NCBI GenBank assembly: GCA_028285595.1 | Contig: JANQOW010000110.1 | Coordinates: 1 to 33,407 of the forward strand | DNA length: 33,407 nt | Source of the DNA: Hyphomicrobiales bacterium | GTDB taxonomy: Bacteria > Pseudomonadota > Alphaproteobacteria > Rhizobiales > CAJQND01 | Reading direction: 5' to 3' | Part shown: positions 25,360-33,069 of the stretch, piece by piece | How the letters are laid out: each line of letters opens with the position of its first letter | How positions within the stretch are numbered: position 1 is the first letter of the stretch | The notes under the pieces: model-generated | Told to the model about the DNA's origin: nothing | The model's input: the letters and a program-made list of their open reading frames with translations, nothing else | Databases searched by the model: none | Program-made: the position numbers and the translations under genes

Positions 25360-26181
25360 ATGCGCATCATCAACAGAAAACTGCTGCGCCGGGACAAATT
25401 CATCCTCGGCGCGGCCCCCTTTTTAGCGCTTCTTGTCAGCTACTCTGTTGCGAGCCATCTCAGGCGTCTCGACAATCCGGCAGACAAAGTGCTGCCATCG
25501 TTTGAGGCCATGGGCACCGCTTTGAAGCGTATGGCGTTTGAACCGAGCGCTCGAACGGGCGAGTATCTGCTGTGGACGGACACCTATGACAGCCTGTGGA
25601 GACTGGCCACGGGAATGGGTTTGTCCACGGCGATAGCGCTCGTGCTCGGTATCGCAGTTGGGTTCATTCCGCACGTGCGCAGCATGCTGGCGCCATTTGT
25701 TGCCACTGTGTCTTTGATCCCGCCGATCACCGTTTTGCCGATCCTCTTCATCATGGTTGGCCTTGGCGAGGCATCCAAGGTGCTCTTGATCGTGCTGGGC
25801 ACAGCGCCTGTGATGGTGCGCTCTCTGGCCCAGTCGGTGATCGACATTCCGCGCGAACTGGTGATCAAGGCTGAAACCTTGGGAGCCAACGCGTGGCAGA
25901 TCATCATGCGCGTTGTGCTGCCGAACATGCTGCCGAAGCTGATCACAGCTATTCGGCTTGGCCTTGTGCCAGCCTGGATCTTTCTCATCTCGGCGGAAGC
26001 CATCGCGTCAACAAGCGGGCTGGGATATCGCATATTCCTTGTGCGCCGCTACTTCGCGATGGACATCATTCTTCCCTACGTAGCCTGGATCACGCTGCTG
26101 GCGTTTCTGATCGACCGGCTCTTGCTGATGGCGTCAAAGCGCGCATTTCGCTGGCATCATCTTGGCGGAGCAAGCCTGTGA
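25360..26181 (+). CDS. ABC importer permease, NitT/TauT type
   Basis: The 273-residue protein has about six membrane helices (first at KFILGAAPFLALLVSYSVA) and the BPD_transp_1 EAA-type loop around AETLGANAWQIIMRVVLPNMLPKLITAIRLGL (split here as two parts: the conserved G is in LGANAWQ). This is the ATPase docking region of SsuC/TauC-like permeases. The stop TGA overlaps the GTG start of the ATPase gene by four bases, so they are translationally coupled. It forms the membrane channel for the substrate delivered by the preceding binding protein. Confidence 0.9.
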   Translation: MRIINRKLLRRDKFILGAAPFLALLVSYSVASHLRRLDNPADKVLPSFEAMGTALKRMAFEPSARTGEYLLWTDTYDSLWRLATGMGLSTAIALVLGIAVGFIPHVRSMLAPFVATVSLIPPITVLPILFIMVGLGEASKVLLIVLGTAPVMVRSLAQSVIDIPRELVIKAETLGANAWQIIMRVVLPNMLPKLITAIRLGLVPAWIFLISAEAIASTSGLGYRIFLVRRYFAMDIILPYVAWITLLAFLIDRLLLMASKRAFRWHHLGGASL

Positions 26182-26969
26182 CCGAGGCCCCGTCACCCAC
26201 TCCGAAAATCAGAACTGAGCATGTCGGCATGTCCTATGAGGGCACCCCGGTGATCGAGCGTGTCAATTTGAGTGTGGAAAGCGGAAGCTTCTGCACGATT
26301 GTGGGACCATCCGGGTGCGGGAAGTCCACGTTCTTAAGGCTCCTCCTCTCGCAGGAACAGCCCACTCAGGGGCGGATTTGGATCGATGACGAACTCCTGC
26401 CACCCGAACCCACCCCAGACCGCGGCATCGTCTTTCAGCGGTATTCTGTTTTTCCTCATCTCACCGTCGAAGACAATCTGCTTATAGCTCAGGAGTTCGA
26501 GCAGGCGCCGTTAACCGGGCGGCTCTTTGGCATAGAACGCAGACAAGCACGGCTGGCTGTTGAACAAACGCTCGACACAATCGGGCTCGCCGCTGCCCGC
26601 GACCGCTTCCCGGCCCAGCTTTCAGGTGGCATGCAGCAGAGGCTGGCAATTGCGCAGGCACTTCTCAAAAGGCCGCAGCTTTTGCTGCTGGATGAGCCCT
26701 TTGGTGCTCTCGACCCCGGAGTGCGTGCCGATATGCACGAACTCTTGCTCGGACTCTGGGAAGAGACAGGCATGACCATATTCATGGTCACCCACGACAT
26801 TAACGAAGCCTTCAAACTCGCAACACGCCTGCTGGTGTTCGACAAGTGGCGTCACGATCCCCACGACCCTTCAGCCTTTGGCGCGACGATCACCTACGAC
26901 TTACCACTTTCGCGAACCGACCAGGCGCCGGACGCCAAGGAGCTGTTCAACAGCAACACCACGCACTGA
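26178..26969 (+). CDS. ABC importer ATPase, NitT/TauT type
   Basis: From GTG 26178 (GGAG seven bases upstream) the product has 263 residues. It shows Walker A GPSGCGKST (43-51), the Q-loop in GIVFQRYSVFPHLTVEDN, the ABC signature LSGGMQQR, Walker B LLLLDEPFGALD and the switch His in VTHDINEA. These are typical of SsuB/TauB ATPases. A frame extending far upstream inside the permease gene is an overlap artefact. It powers import by the preceding two proteins. The C-terminal DKWRHDPHDPSAFGATITYDLPL stretch, about 25 residues, is a feature of this operon type and has no assigned role. Confidence 0.92.
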   Translation: MTEAPSPTPKIRTEHVGMSYEGTPVIERVNLSVESGSFCTIVGPSGCGKSTFLRLLLSQEQPTQGRIWIDDELLPPEPTPDRGIVFQRYSVFPHLTVEDNLLIAQEFEQAPLTGRLFGIERRQARLAVEQTLDTIGLAAARDRFPAQLSGGMQQRLAIAQALLKRPQLLLLDEPFGALDPGVRADMHELLLGLWEETGMTIFMVTHDINEAFKLATRLLVFDKWRHDPHDPSAFGATITYDLPLSRTDQAPDAKELFNSNTTH

Positions 26970-26988
26970 CAGGAGCAAGCACAGAACC

Positions 26989-28227
26989 ATGAAAACCCTG
27001 ACGCCTTTTGGCCCTGAACACACGCATCAGGCAGCCGGCGCTCTGCCCAGACCAGAGCGCGTCCGACACCACCACCCCGACTTCGACAAGTTGCAACTGC
27101 GCGGATGGAAAGCAGCCGAGAAGGAGGGACTGCTGCCAGATGCCGGATGGCAAAAGGAACAGGCTTGGGCCTTGCGTATGGGTTTAACCGGCGCGGATTG
27201 CCTGGAGGATAAATCGATCCCGACATTCGCCCGTGGCGAGCTTCCGCACTATGCGGGCATCAACACATTCCTAAAGGCGCCCTACATTACTGATGTGACC
27301 ACCGTCGGGGCCTACGACGCTGCGGTCATCGGCGTTCCCTTTGATGGCGGCACCACATATCGTCCGGGCACCCGCTTCGGACCACAGGGCGTCCGCAAGA
27401 TCTCCGCCCTCTACACGCCTTACAATTACGAACTGGGCGTGGATCTGCGCGAACAGATGACGCTGTGCGATGTGGGGGACGTGTTCACCATTCCCGCCAA
27501 CATCGAAAAGACGTTCGATCAGATCTCACGGGCGGTGAGTCACGTCACGTCCTCTGGCGCACTCCCCGTGATCATTGGCGGTGACCATTCAATTGGTTTC
27601 CCATGCGTGCGCGGCATCGCCGAATGCACCAGCAAGCGAATAGGCATTGTGCATTTTGATCGCCACATCGACATCCAGGAGAAAGACCTCGACGAGCGCA
27701 TGCACACGACCCCGTGGTATCATGCCACGGATCTGGCGAATGTGCCTGCGGTCAACCTGGTGCAAATCGGCATTGGCGGCTGGCAAGTGCCTCGGGCCGG
27801 CGTCGAAGTGGCGCGCGAACGCAACACCAACATTTTCACCATGCGCGATGTGGAGGAACTCGGCTTGGCCGAAACCGCCGCGCGGGCTCTGGAGTTGGCC
27901 TGGAAGGACGCTGATGCGGTCTACATTTCCTTCGATATTGACAGCGTGGACTGCGGATTTGTGCCCGGCACCGGATGGCCGGAGCCTGGAGGGTTCCTCC
28001 CGCGCGAAGCGTTGGAGCTTGTGTCATTGGTGGCCGCTGAAGGCATCTGCGGACTGGAGGTCGTGGAGGTCTCGCCCCCCTATGACACCTCAGACATCAC
28101 GGCCTTGCTGGCCACACGGGTGATCGTGGACGTGCTGGGGACGCTTGTCTCGCACGGCAAGCTGGGGGCCCACAAATCAATCATAGACAAGCCGGTCACC
28201 ATTCCCGCCGGACCGGAAGTGGAGTAG
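26989..28227 (+). CDS. gdmH: Arginase-family hydrolase, probably Ni-dependent guanidine hydrolase (GdmH type)
   Basis: The 412-residue protein has the metal ligands of the ureohydrolase fold: His200 in GGDHS; Asp224, His226 and Asp228 in HFDRHID, where most agmatinases have DAHxD; and Asp316/Asp318 in SFDIDSVD, followed by PGTGWPEPGG where T is usual in place of W. It is about 90-100 residues longer than ordinary agmatinases, with a long N-terminal extension (1-105). Both the extension and the DRH variant fit the guanidine hydrolases characterised in cyanobacteria, which convert guanidine to urea and ammonium with two Ni ions. The guanidine-I riboswitch and importer upstream support the same substrate. 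ATG 26989 has AGGAG 13 bases upstream, slightly far. Agmatinase or guanidinobutyrase activity is the alternative. Confidence 0.82.
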   Translation: MKTLTPFGPEHTHQAAGALPRPERVRHHHPDFDKLQLRGWKAAEKEGLLPDAGWQKEQAWALRMGLTGADCLEDKSIPTFARGELPHYAGINTFLKAPYITDVTTVGAYDAAVIGVPFDGGTTYRPGTRFGPQGVRKISALYTPYNYELGVDLREQMTLCDVGDVFTIPANIEKTFDQISRAVSHVTSSGALPVIIGGDHSIGFPCVRGIAECTSKRIGIVHFDRHIDIQEKDLDERMHTTPWYHATDLANVPAVNLVQIGIGGWQVPRAGVEVARERNTNIFTMRDVEELGLAETAARALELAWKDADAVYISFDIDSVDCGFVPGTGWPEPGGFLPREALELVSLVAAEGICGLEVVEVSPPYDTSDITALLATRVIVDVLGTLVSHGKLGAHKSIIDKPVTIPAGPEVE

Positions 28228-28231
28228 ACCC

Positions 28232-28717
28232 ATGCACGATCACACACCTCACCCTCACCTCCACCATCATCACCATCATCACCATGATGGTTCACACGGG
28301 GTAGGCCATAACCACGCCCACGGACCGGCAGATCATCTTCACTCCCACATGAAGGGTCAGGCTCCAAAAGACCTGGCCGACGAACTCCAGGTTCTGGCGT
28401 CCAGTTTCGTGGACGGTTTTCGCCAGGCAGAAGACAAAACCAGCTACCTGCGCCTCGCCGGCATCCCGTTTGAGCGCTCCGGAGACGATGCACTCACCAT
28501 GAAGCTGGTCGATGCGTCCATCACCTCGAACTGGCAGATCGGTACGGCATCGCCGGCGTTCGGGTCATTGGAGCTGGTCTATATGCCTTTTCCGGGTGAA
28601 CTCGTCGCCCATCGCGAAACAATGCTGTTTACCTACGTCTCCCTGACCAGCCGTGCCGATGTTGACCTGCTGACCTTGCTTGCAGAACGATCAGACCTTC
28701 AAGGGGATGCCGGATAG
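28232..28717 (+). CDS. Histidine-rich protein, candidate nickel chaperone or store
   Basis: The gene starts four bases after the hydrolase stop, with GGAG seven bases before the ATG. The 161-residue product has 19 histidines in its first 39 residues, including eight in a row (11-18), then a short linker and a folded domain of about 115 residues (KDLADELQVLASSFVDGF, DDALTMKLVDASITSNWQIG, LELVYMPFPGELVAHRETML). I do not recognise that domain; it is neither HypA (no zinc-finger CxxC) nor HypB (no P-loop). His-rich tails of this kind in HypB, UreE and CooJ bind Ni2+. As the hydrolase next to it should need nickel and no other maturation factor is present, delivery or storage of Ni2+ is the best guess. 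Cytoplasmic, as no signal peptide is seen. Confidence 0.75.
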   Translation: MHDHTPHPHLHHHHHHHHDGSHGVGHNHAHGPADHLHSHMKGQAPKDLADELQVLASSFVDGFRQAEDKTSYLRLAGIPFERSGDDALTMKLVDASITSNWQIGTASPAFGSLELVYMPFPGELVAHRETMLFTYVSLTSRADVDLLTLLAERSDLQGDAG

Positions 28718-28718
28718 C

Positions 28719-28883
28719 ATGACCCGGCGCCGGCACAGGCTCGCGTTTGTCCTGACCACGCTGCTTTGCGGCATCATCGCCGTGGTTTTGCTTATGCGAA
28801 TGGATCGCTTGGCGGCATCGCATGAACCGGGGACATGCGAGAGCCGCACCGTAATCGCGCGTACACTTGTGTGTTTGGACTGA
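28719..28883 (+). CDS. Small single-span membrane protein, last gene of the guanidine operon
   Basis: ATG 28719 begins one base after the stop of the His-rich gene. The 54-residue product has a basic start (MTRRRHR), one membrane helix (LAFVLTTLLCGIIAVVLLM) and a short tail with two cysteines (GTCESRTVIARTLVCLD) that should face the periplasm. An AAGGGG lies 12 bases upstream; an ATG at 28707 in the same frame is too close to it. The family is not recognised. The close spacing puts it in the operon, possibly linked to the importer or to metal supply. Confidence 0.5.
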   Translation: MTRRRHRLAFVLTTLLCGIIAVVLLMRMDRLAASHEPGTCESRTVIARTLVCLD

Positions 28884-28913
28884 AGCATAAATTGCAGGGC
28901 TCGCAGATCCAAA

Positions 28914-28967
28914 ACAAAGCTTGGTGTGCTAACGGCGGACGGGGAAAGGATTAAAGCCAAGCTTTGT
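28914..28967 (+). repeat. 11-bp inverted repeat at the end of the guanidine operon
   Basis: ACAAAGCTTGG (28914-28924) and CCAAGCTTTGT (28957-28967) are perfect complements separated by 32 bases, starting 30 bases after the last gene. A short T-run (TTTT) lies a few bases further on. It could serve as a terminator or be a trace of a small inverted-repeat element. Confidence 0.5.
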
Positions 28968-29103
28968 GTATTTTCGCAGACTTGATGTGGCAAAACGCAC
29001 ATTCTCACACCCAGAAGACAGATTAGTGTACTTTCTTCGGGTTCGACTTATTGTTGAACCCAGAACAGGGCGAATGGGTTGTTGCCTGGGGAGATCGGCA
29101 ACC

Positions 29104-29286
29104 GTGAGTGTTGAAGATACTGAGATTAAGCTGGCGCTGCTCATTACATCGGCGTTGGTGCGTAAAGATGCTGACAAGCTCATGGAGGCCGTCACCGCGT
29201 TTCTGGAGCTGCATGACTTAACCGTCGAGCAGAAGCGTATCGACGAGATACCTGTCTCGAGCGGAAACAAAGCGCGCAGTACATGA
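29104..29286 (+). CDS. Possible small helical protein of 60 residues
   Basis: GTG 29104 is preceded by GGGGAG about ten bases upstream. The product (start VSVEDTEIKLALLITSALVR, then helical) is predicted all-helical and soluble, with no signal peptide. The longer in-frame start at 28966 would place the first codons inside the inverted repeat and gives an arginine-rich, unconvincing N-terminus. A strong intrinsic terminator follows 56 bases after the stop, which supports a transcript here. No family recognised. Confidence 0.4.
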   Translation: MSVEDTEIKLALLITSALVRKDADKLMEAVTAFLELHDLTVEQKRIDEIPVSSGNKARST

Positions 29287-29342
29287 ACAGAGGGGCGTCG
29301 TCAGAACCTTCTGAACTCTGAACCTCCACTAGTTTCAATTTA

Positions 29343-29364
29343 AGGCAAATTTGCCTCTTTTTTT
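29343..29364 (+). terminator. Intrinsic terminator
   Basis: AGGCA-AATT-TGCCT (29343-29356) is followed by C and seven T. It ends whichever plus-strand transcript comes from upstream, before the SPOR-domain gene. Confidence 0.8.
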
Positions 29365-29418
29365 GCCCAAAATATCCATTTGGCTTCCCTAAGGTGCATT
29401 CAGGTTTTGACGAGCGTC

Positions 29419-30072
29419 ATGGGGAAAGCTGTCATGTGGAGACTTGCGACCAACGGTGGAGAACTGGCCTTGTTTGCCTCGAAGGCCTGCTTGTGCGTCT
29501 CAGGCATCGCTTTGGCGGCTGTGAGCTTCACCGTGCTGACGCACTCGCCCGATCGGCACGGAAGTGGGACGGATACCGTTGCCTCTCACCTGGCGTCACT
29601 GCACCCCCCCGTGCCCGCGCAGAACTCTCCGGCTGCTCAGAGCGCACTCCAACCAGCAAAGAGCGCGAAAAAGGCTGAAAGCACGAAGCAGCCGCCTGCC
29701 CGCCCGGCCGCACAAACGTTGCAAGACGAAAACATCAAGCTGGCTTCGTTGAGAGGCCCCTACTTTGGGTCAAAGAACGAAGTTGTTGAAGAACGCGTGA
29801 CCGCCAAACCTCTTCCCTGGGGTGTGCACCTAACGGCGAGTTGGTCGCGGGAGAAGGCTCTCAAACAATATGACAGGATCCGCAAGAGATACTCTGACGC
29901 CCTATCGGGCAAAGATCCCATGGTTGTCCGCGTGACAAACCACAGCATGGGCTCAGCGGAGCGCTATCTTGTTCGCATTGGCCAAGCCGACCGCGAAGAG
30001 GCTGAACAGTTATGCGCACGCCTGAAAGAGGCCGGCGGCGCGTGTGTGGTCTACAAAGCCAGGAAGAGATGA
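29419..30072 (+). CDS. SPOR-domain membrane protein
   Basis: From ATG 29419 the product has 217 residues: one membrane helix (ACLCVSGIALAAVSFTVLT, about 23-41), a proline/alanine-rich periplasmic linker of about 65 residues, and a C-terminal SPOR domain (about 135-217) with the usual pattern WGVHLTASWSREKALKQYDR ... YLVRIGQADREEAEQLCARLK. SPOR domains bind denuded peptidoglycan at division sites, so the protein probably acts in the envelope at the septum or in cell-wall remodelling. ATG 29434, nine bases after GGGGA, is an equally reasonable start. It appears monocistronic and converges on the CNNM gene. Confidence 0.82.
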   Translation: MGKAVMWRLATNGGELALFASKACLCVSGIALAAVSFTVLTHSPDRHGSGTDTVASHLASLHPPVPAQNSPAAQSALQPAKSAKKAESTKQPPARPAAQTLQDENIKLASLRGPYFGSKNEVVEERVTAKPLPWGVHLTASWSREKALKQYDRIRKRYSDALSGKDPMVVRVTNHSMGSAERYLVRIGQADREEAEQLCARLKEAGGACVVYKARKR

Positions 30073-30095
30073 AAACGCCACGGCAGGCTGGCGGC

Positions 30096-30110
30096 GCAAC
30101 GTCACGTTGC
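30096..30110. terminator. Hairpin spanning the stop codon of the CNNM gene
   Basis: GCAACG (30096-30101) pairs with CGTTGC (30105-30110); the three loop bases are the CNNM stop codon on the minus strand. It lies in the 29-base space between two convergent genes and may act in both directions. No long T-run. Confidence 0.4.
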
Positions 30111-31160
30111 CTTTGGGTCTGTTGAAGCTTCACTTTGTTTTCGCCGCTGTATGGCGCGCAACCTGGCGACCCTTCTGAGGTCAGCGGCCTCATCATGTTC
30201 GTCAACGATCTCACTTCCCAGCAAGGTTTCGATCACGTCTTCCATTGTGACCAATCCTGCCGTGCCGCCATAGTCATCTTCCACCAAAGCGATGTGGGCA
30301 TCCTGATCCAGAAGGAGATCCAGGAGCGCATCCAGATCCATGGTTTCCGGCACCCGAGGTAATGCGCGGACGAAATCTGCGACTTGGCGTTCGCCTTCTT
30401 CGCGCAAGGCTGCAACCAGAAGATCGCGCGTGAGGGCAAAGCCGGAGACTTCATCGATGGACTCGCCCGTCACCAACAGGCGCGAGTGCACGAACGCATC
30501 CCGTCCGACCACCGTCGACGCTACGGTGGCTTTTGCGGCCGCATGCTCGATCACGGTTCGGGGCGTCATCACCTCCTTTGCCTCAATATGCGGGAGCCGA
30601 AGCAGGTTTGTGACCACCCGGGTTTCATCTTCCTCCACCACGCCCTCTCGCTGGCCGGCGCTGGCCAGGGCGGTGATTTCCTCGCGCGACACCTCCGCAT
30701 TCCCCTTCCCAGGGGTGAGCAGCCGGGTGATGGCCTGGCTCATCCAAACAAGAGGCAATTGAGCAGCGATCAGCACGGGCAATACCCGCACTGTGAAAGG
30801 TGTCAAAGCCCGCCAGTACGTTGCCCCGAGGGTTTTGGGTATGATTTCTGAAAGGATCAAAATGGCCAGCGTCAGGACGGCGGAGAAAACCCCCACGCCG
30901 AAATCATCAAAGACCAGAGCGGCCTGGGCACCGGCCCCGGTCGCACCGACAGTATGCGAAATGGTATTCAGTGACAGAATTGCCGCAAGGGGCCTCTCGA
31001 TATCGGCCCGCAACTGCCTCAACTTCTTGCCGACAACCGGACGATCTTGCTCAACCGTCTCTACAAACGAGGGCGTTATGGACAACAGAACGGCTTCCAA
31101 AATGGAGCACAGGAACGATACTCCAATGGCAAGCACAACGAAAAAAACAAGCAACGTCAT
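30102..31160 (-). CDS. CNNM/CBS-domain membrane protein (CorC/HlyC-type ion transporter)
   Basis: The 352-residue product has an N-terminal CNNM (DUF21) domain with four membrane segments (LLVFFVVLAIGVSFLCSILEAVLLS, the region around LNTISHTVGATGAG, AVLTLAILILSEIIPKTLGATYW and PVLIAAQLPLVWMSQAI) and a pair of CBS domains beginning EVMTPRTVIE and containing DYGGTAGLVTMEDVIETLLG. This is the layout of the bacterial Mg2+/Co2+ transport proteins often named CorC or hemolysin-like; the usual third CorC_HlyC domain is missing. Start: ATG 31160 opens directly with the first helix; an in-frame ATG at 31202 adds 14 residues. Neither has a strong ribosome binding site. Confidence 0.9.
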   Translation of the reverse strand: MTLLVFFVVLAIGVSFLCSILEAVLLSITPSFVETVEQDRPVVGKKLRQLRADIERPLAAILSLNTISHTVGATGAGAQAALVFDDFGVGVFSAVLTLAILILSEIIPKTLGATYWRALTPFTVRVLPVLIAAQLPLVWMSQAITRLLTPGKGNAEVSREEITALASAGQREGVVEEDETRVVTNLLRLPHIEAKEVMTPRTVIEHAAAKATVASTVVGRDAFVHSRLLVTGESIDEVSGFALTRDLLVAALREEGERQVADFVRALPRVPETMDLDALLDLLLDQDAHIALVEDDYGGTAGLVTMEDVIETLLGSEIVDEHDEAADLRRVARLRAIQRRKQSEASTDPKAT

Positions 31161-31316
31161 TGTCGGTACTTTCAGAAAGATCCACCCGGCACTTGATGTC
31201 ATATAGTCCGAGGACCTCTTTCACCAAGTACGCAGTGAACTCCTTACACCAAACTCTTGATCCGTTGCCTGCGGTTGATCAACCCAGCGCAAGATGGGAA
31301 CGAACCCGCGAGGGGC

Positions 31317-31817
31317 CTAAATCACCTTGGCTTCGTTCCCTGTCGCCGATCGCTGCAGATAATGGACCGGCGTATCCTTGAAGGTTTCGGTTTTGAAGTC
31401 CTTGACCATCTCCGCGTGTCCTCCGAACGGCGCGATGACTTCAACGATCCAGACAGTTTCGCCCGACGTCCAGTCCTGCGGGCGCATCCGCACGTTGCCG
31501 GCCATGAGGCGCTCTTCCACATCTTTGCTGATCTTGGCCCAGAGCACCACACCCACCGGCTTGTCCTTATCGTAGAACAGGCGGAACTGTTGCAACATGA
31601 CCGGCACCATGATCATCCATTCAATATCGGAAATGAAAAAGCCCTTATGAGCCGGCGATTGAGTTAAGAGCCAGGTGATCTCGCCCAAAACCCCTGCAAC
31701 CGTGCGGCTGGCGCCTTGTGGCGTGGGCTGCGTGAATGGCCCGGCGTCGGCGTTTTGTGAGGATGTTTGCTGACCCTTGCCTCTTTGCGGCTTTTTTGAT
31801 TTCGGCGCTTTCGCCAT
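31317..31817 (-). CDS. RtxC/HlyC-type toxin-activating lysine acyltransferase, orphan
   Basis: The 166-residue protein aligns along the HlyC family: GEITWLLTQSPAHKGF with the catalytic His57, LPV-type segment DIEWMIMVPVMLQQFRL, VGVVLWAKISKDVEERL and DWTSGETVWIVEVIAPFGG. Based on remembered HlyC, where His24 and Asp93 form the catalytic dyad 69 residues apart, the Asp position is Glu126 here, also 69 residues from His57. These enzymes fatty-acylate RTX protoxins using acyl-ACP. No RTX toxin, transporter or calcium-repeat protein is encoded nearby. An N-terminal lysine/glutamine-rich extension of about 40 residues precedes the domain. ATG 31817 has GGGGG nine bases upstream; a GTG at 31847 is in frame. 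Confidence 0.85.
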   Translation of the reverse strand: MAKAPKSKKPQRGKGQQTSSQNADAGPFTQPTPQGASRTVAGVLGEITWLLTQSPAHKGFFISDIEWMIMVPVMLQQFRLFYDKDKPVGVVLWAKISKDVEERLMAGNVRMRPQDWTSGETVWIVEVIAPFGGHAEMVKDFKTETFKDTPVHYLQRSATGNEAKVI

Positions 31818-31956
31818 CTGTGCGGTCCCCCGATAGTGTTTTGACACGAGACCCTATAGGCGATTGTGCGGAACGTGTCATTGGCTAATCGGCCACAGAC
31901 GGAGGTCACACGCGACAAAACCAAGCCGTTCCGCTCAAAATGCACAGCGGAAATAA

Positions 31957-33069
31957 TCAAAGCGCGTCCAAAGCCCCGCGCGCCGATTGGTTGTGCCGCC
32001 CCTCTGTCGGCCGCTCGTTTTCTCCATCAGCACCATGCCCCTCGGACAGGCTGTCAGACGAGTGCACAAGCGCATCAACAGGACTGGTCGGCACGAAAGC
32101 CACCACGGCCGTTGGCGCCGGTTCGCTCGGGCTGCGCGCCTGCTGGATCTCTCGATAGCCCAGATAAAGCCCGCTACCCACGATCAAAACCATGCCGACG
32201 AGCGTGTGCCAACCGGGCACTTCGCCCCAAACGAGATAAGCCATGATCGCAGCAATCGGCAGATAGGAGTAATCGAACGGTGCAATCAAACTGGCGTTGG
32301 CGATCTGATAGGCCCGGGACAAGAGCATGTATCCGGTCATACCGATCACACCCAGCAAAGCCAGGATGGCAATGCCCCTGCCGGACGGCATCTCCCACTC
32401 CCAGCGCAGGTGCGCAAAGCCATCCCCAAGATCGAACAGAGCGTTCACCGAATACCCAAGCGGCATGATGAGGATGCCAGACAGCGCAATGGTGTAGAGC
32501 CCCAAGGTGAGGCTCGTGTCGCGCTCGCCGATCTTGCGGGCAATCATTTGGGAGATCGCGTACGTGAACGCACAGATCAGTGGCAGAACGGCAACGGGCT
32601 GGAACGCATCGCCGGTGGGGTTCATGGCGATGATCACACCGGCAAAGCCCACCAGCAGGCACATCGCGCGCCGAATACCGACCGTCTCGCCCAAAACCAC
32701 CACGGCCATGACCGCTGTGATCAATGGGGCGGAATAGAAGATGGTGGTGAGTTCAGCCAGGCCCATGAACGGGAAGGCCGCATAATAAAGCGAGAAGCCG
32801 AAGGAAAACAGAAAAGCTCTCGCCAGATGCAGGGGCCAAAGCGGGGTGAACAGTCGGTGCGGCTTGCCCAGCCACAAGATCGTGGGCACGAGTATTAAAA
32901 GCGTGACGATCGCTCTGGCGGTGATGAGCATCCAGACGGTGAAATCATCCAGCAGCGCCTTCATCATTCCGTCTTGAATGGCAAAGATCACCGCGCCCAG
33001 CTCAACACAGACGATGCCGGCAATAACGCGTGATTGCTCAGGCGCCGGAGCTGGTGGGGGAACCGCCAT
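31957..33069 (-). CDS. EamA-family (DMT superfamily) transporter
   Basis: The 370-residue product has ten predicted membrane helices in two EamA halves (first half begins VIAGIVCVELGAVIFAIQDG, second VLPLICAFTYAISQMIA), each with the motif pattern of the drug/metabolite transporter superfamily (YYAAFPFMGLAELTTIFYS, ANASLIAPFDYSYLPIAAIM). The ends are cytoplasmic: a proline-rich start (MAVPPPAPAPEQ) and a polar tail of about 60 residues that is longer than usual. Such proteins export amino acids, nucleobases or drugs; the substrate cannot be read from sequence. It is transcribed away from the window edge and is not part of a visible operon. Confidence 0.88.
   Translation of the reverse strand: MAVPPPAPAPEQSRVIAGIVCVELGAVIFAIQDGMMKALLDDFTVWMLITARAIVTLLILVPTILWLGKPHRLFTPLWPLHLARAFLFSFGFSLYYAAFPFMGLAELTTIFYSAPLITAVMAVVVLGETVGIRRAMCLLVGFAGVIIAMNPTGDAFQPVAVLPLICAFTYAISQMIARKIGERDTSLTLGLYTIALSGILIMPLGYSVNALFDLGDGFAHLRWEWEMPSGRGIAILALLGVIGMTGYMLLSRAYQIANASLIAPFDYSYLPIAAIMAYLVWGEVPGWHTLVGMVLIVGSGLYLGYREIQQARSPSEPAPTAVVAFVPTSPVDALVHSSDSLSEGHGADGENERPTEGRHNQSARGALDAL

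Noticed and set aside
25893..26177. Upstream extension of the ATPase frame inside the permease gene
   Set aside because: It is out of frame with the permease and shows no ABC sequence; the GTG at 26178 with GGAG is the natural start.
28253..28300. CAC/CAT codon run as a possible microsatellite or artificial His-tag
   Set aside because: The histidine-rich stretch continues irregularly (GVGHNHAHGPADHLHSH) beyond the run and fits natural nickel-binding tails.
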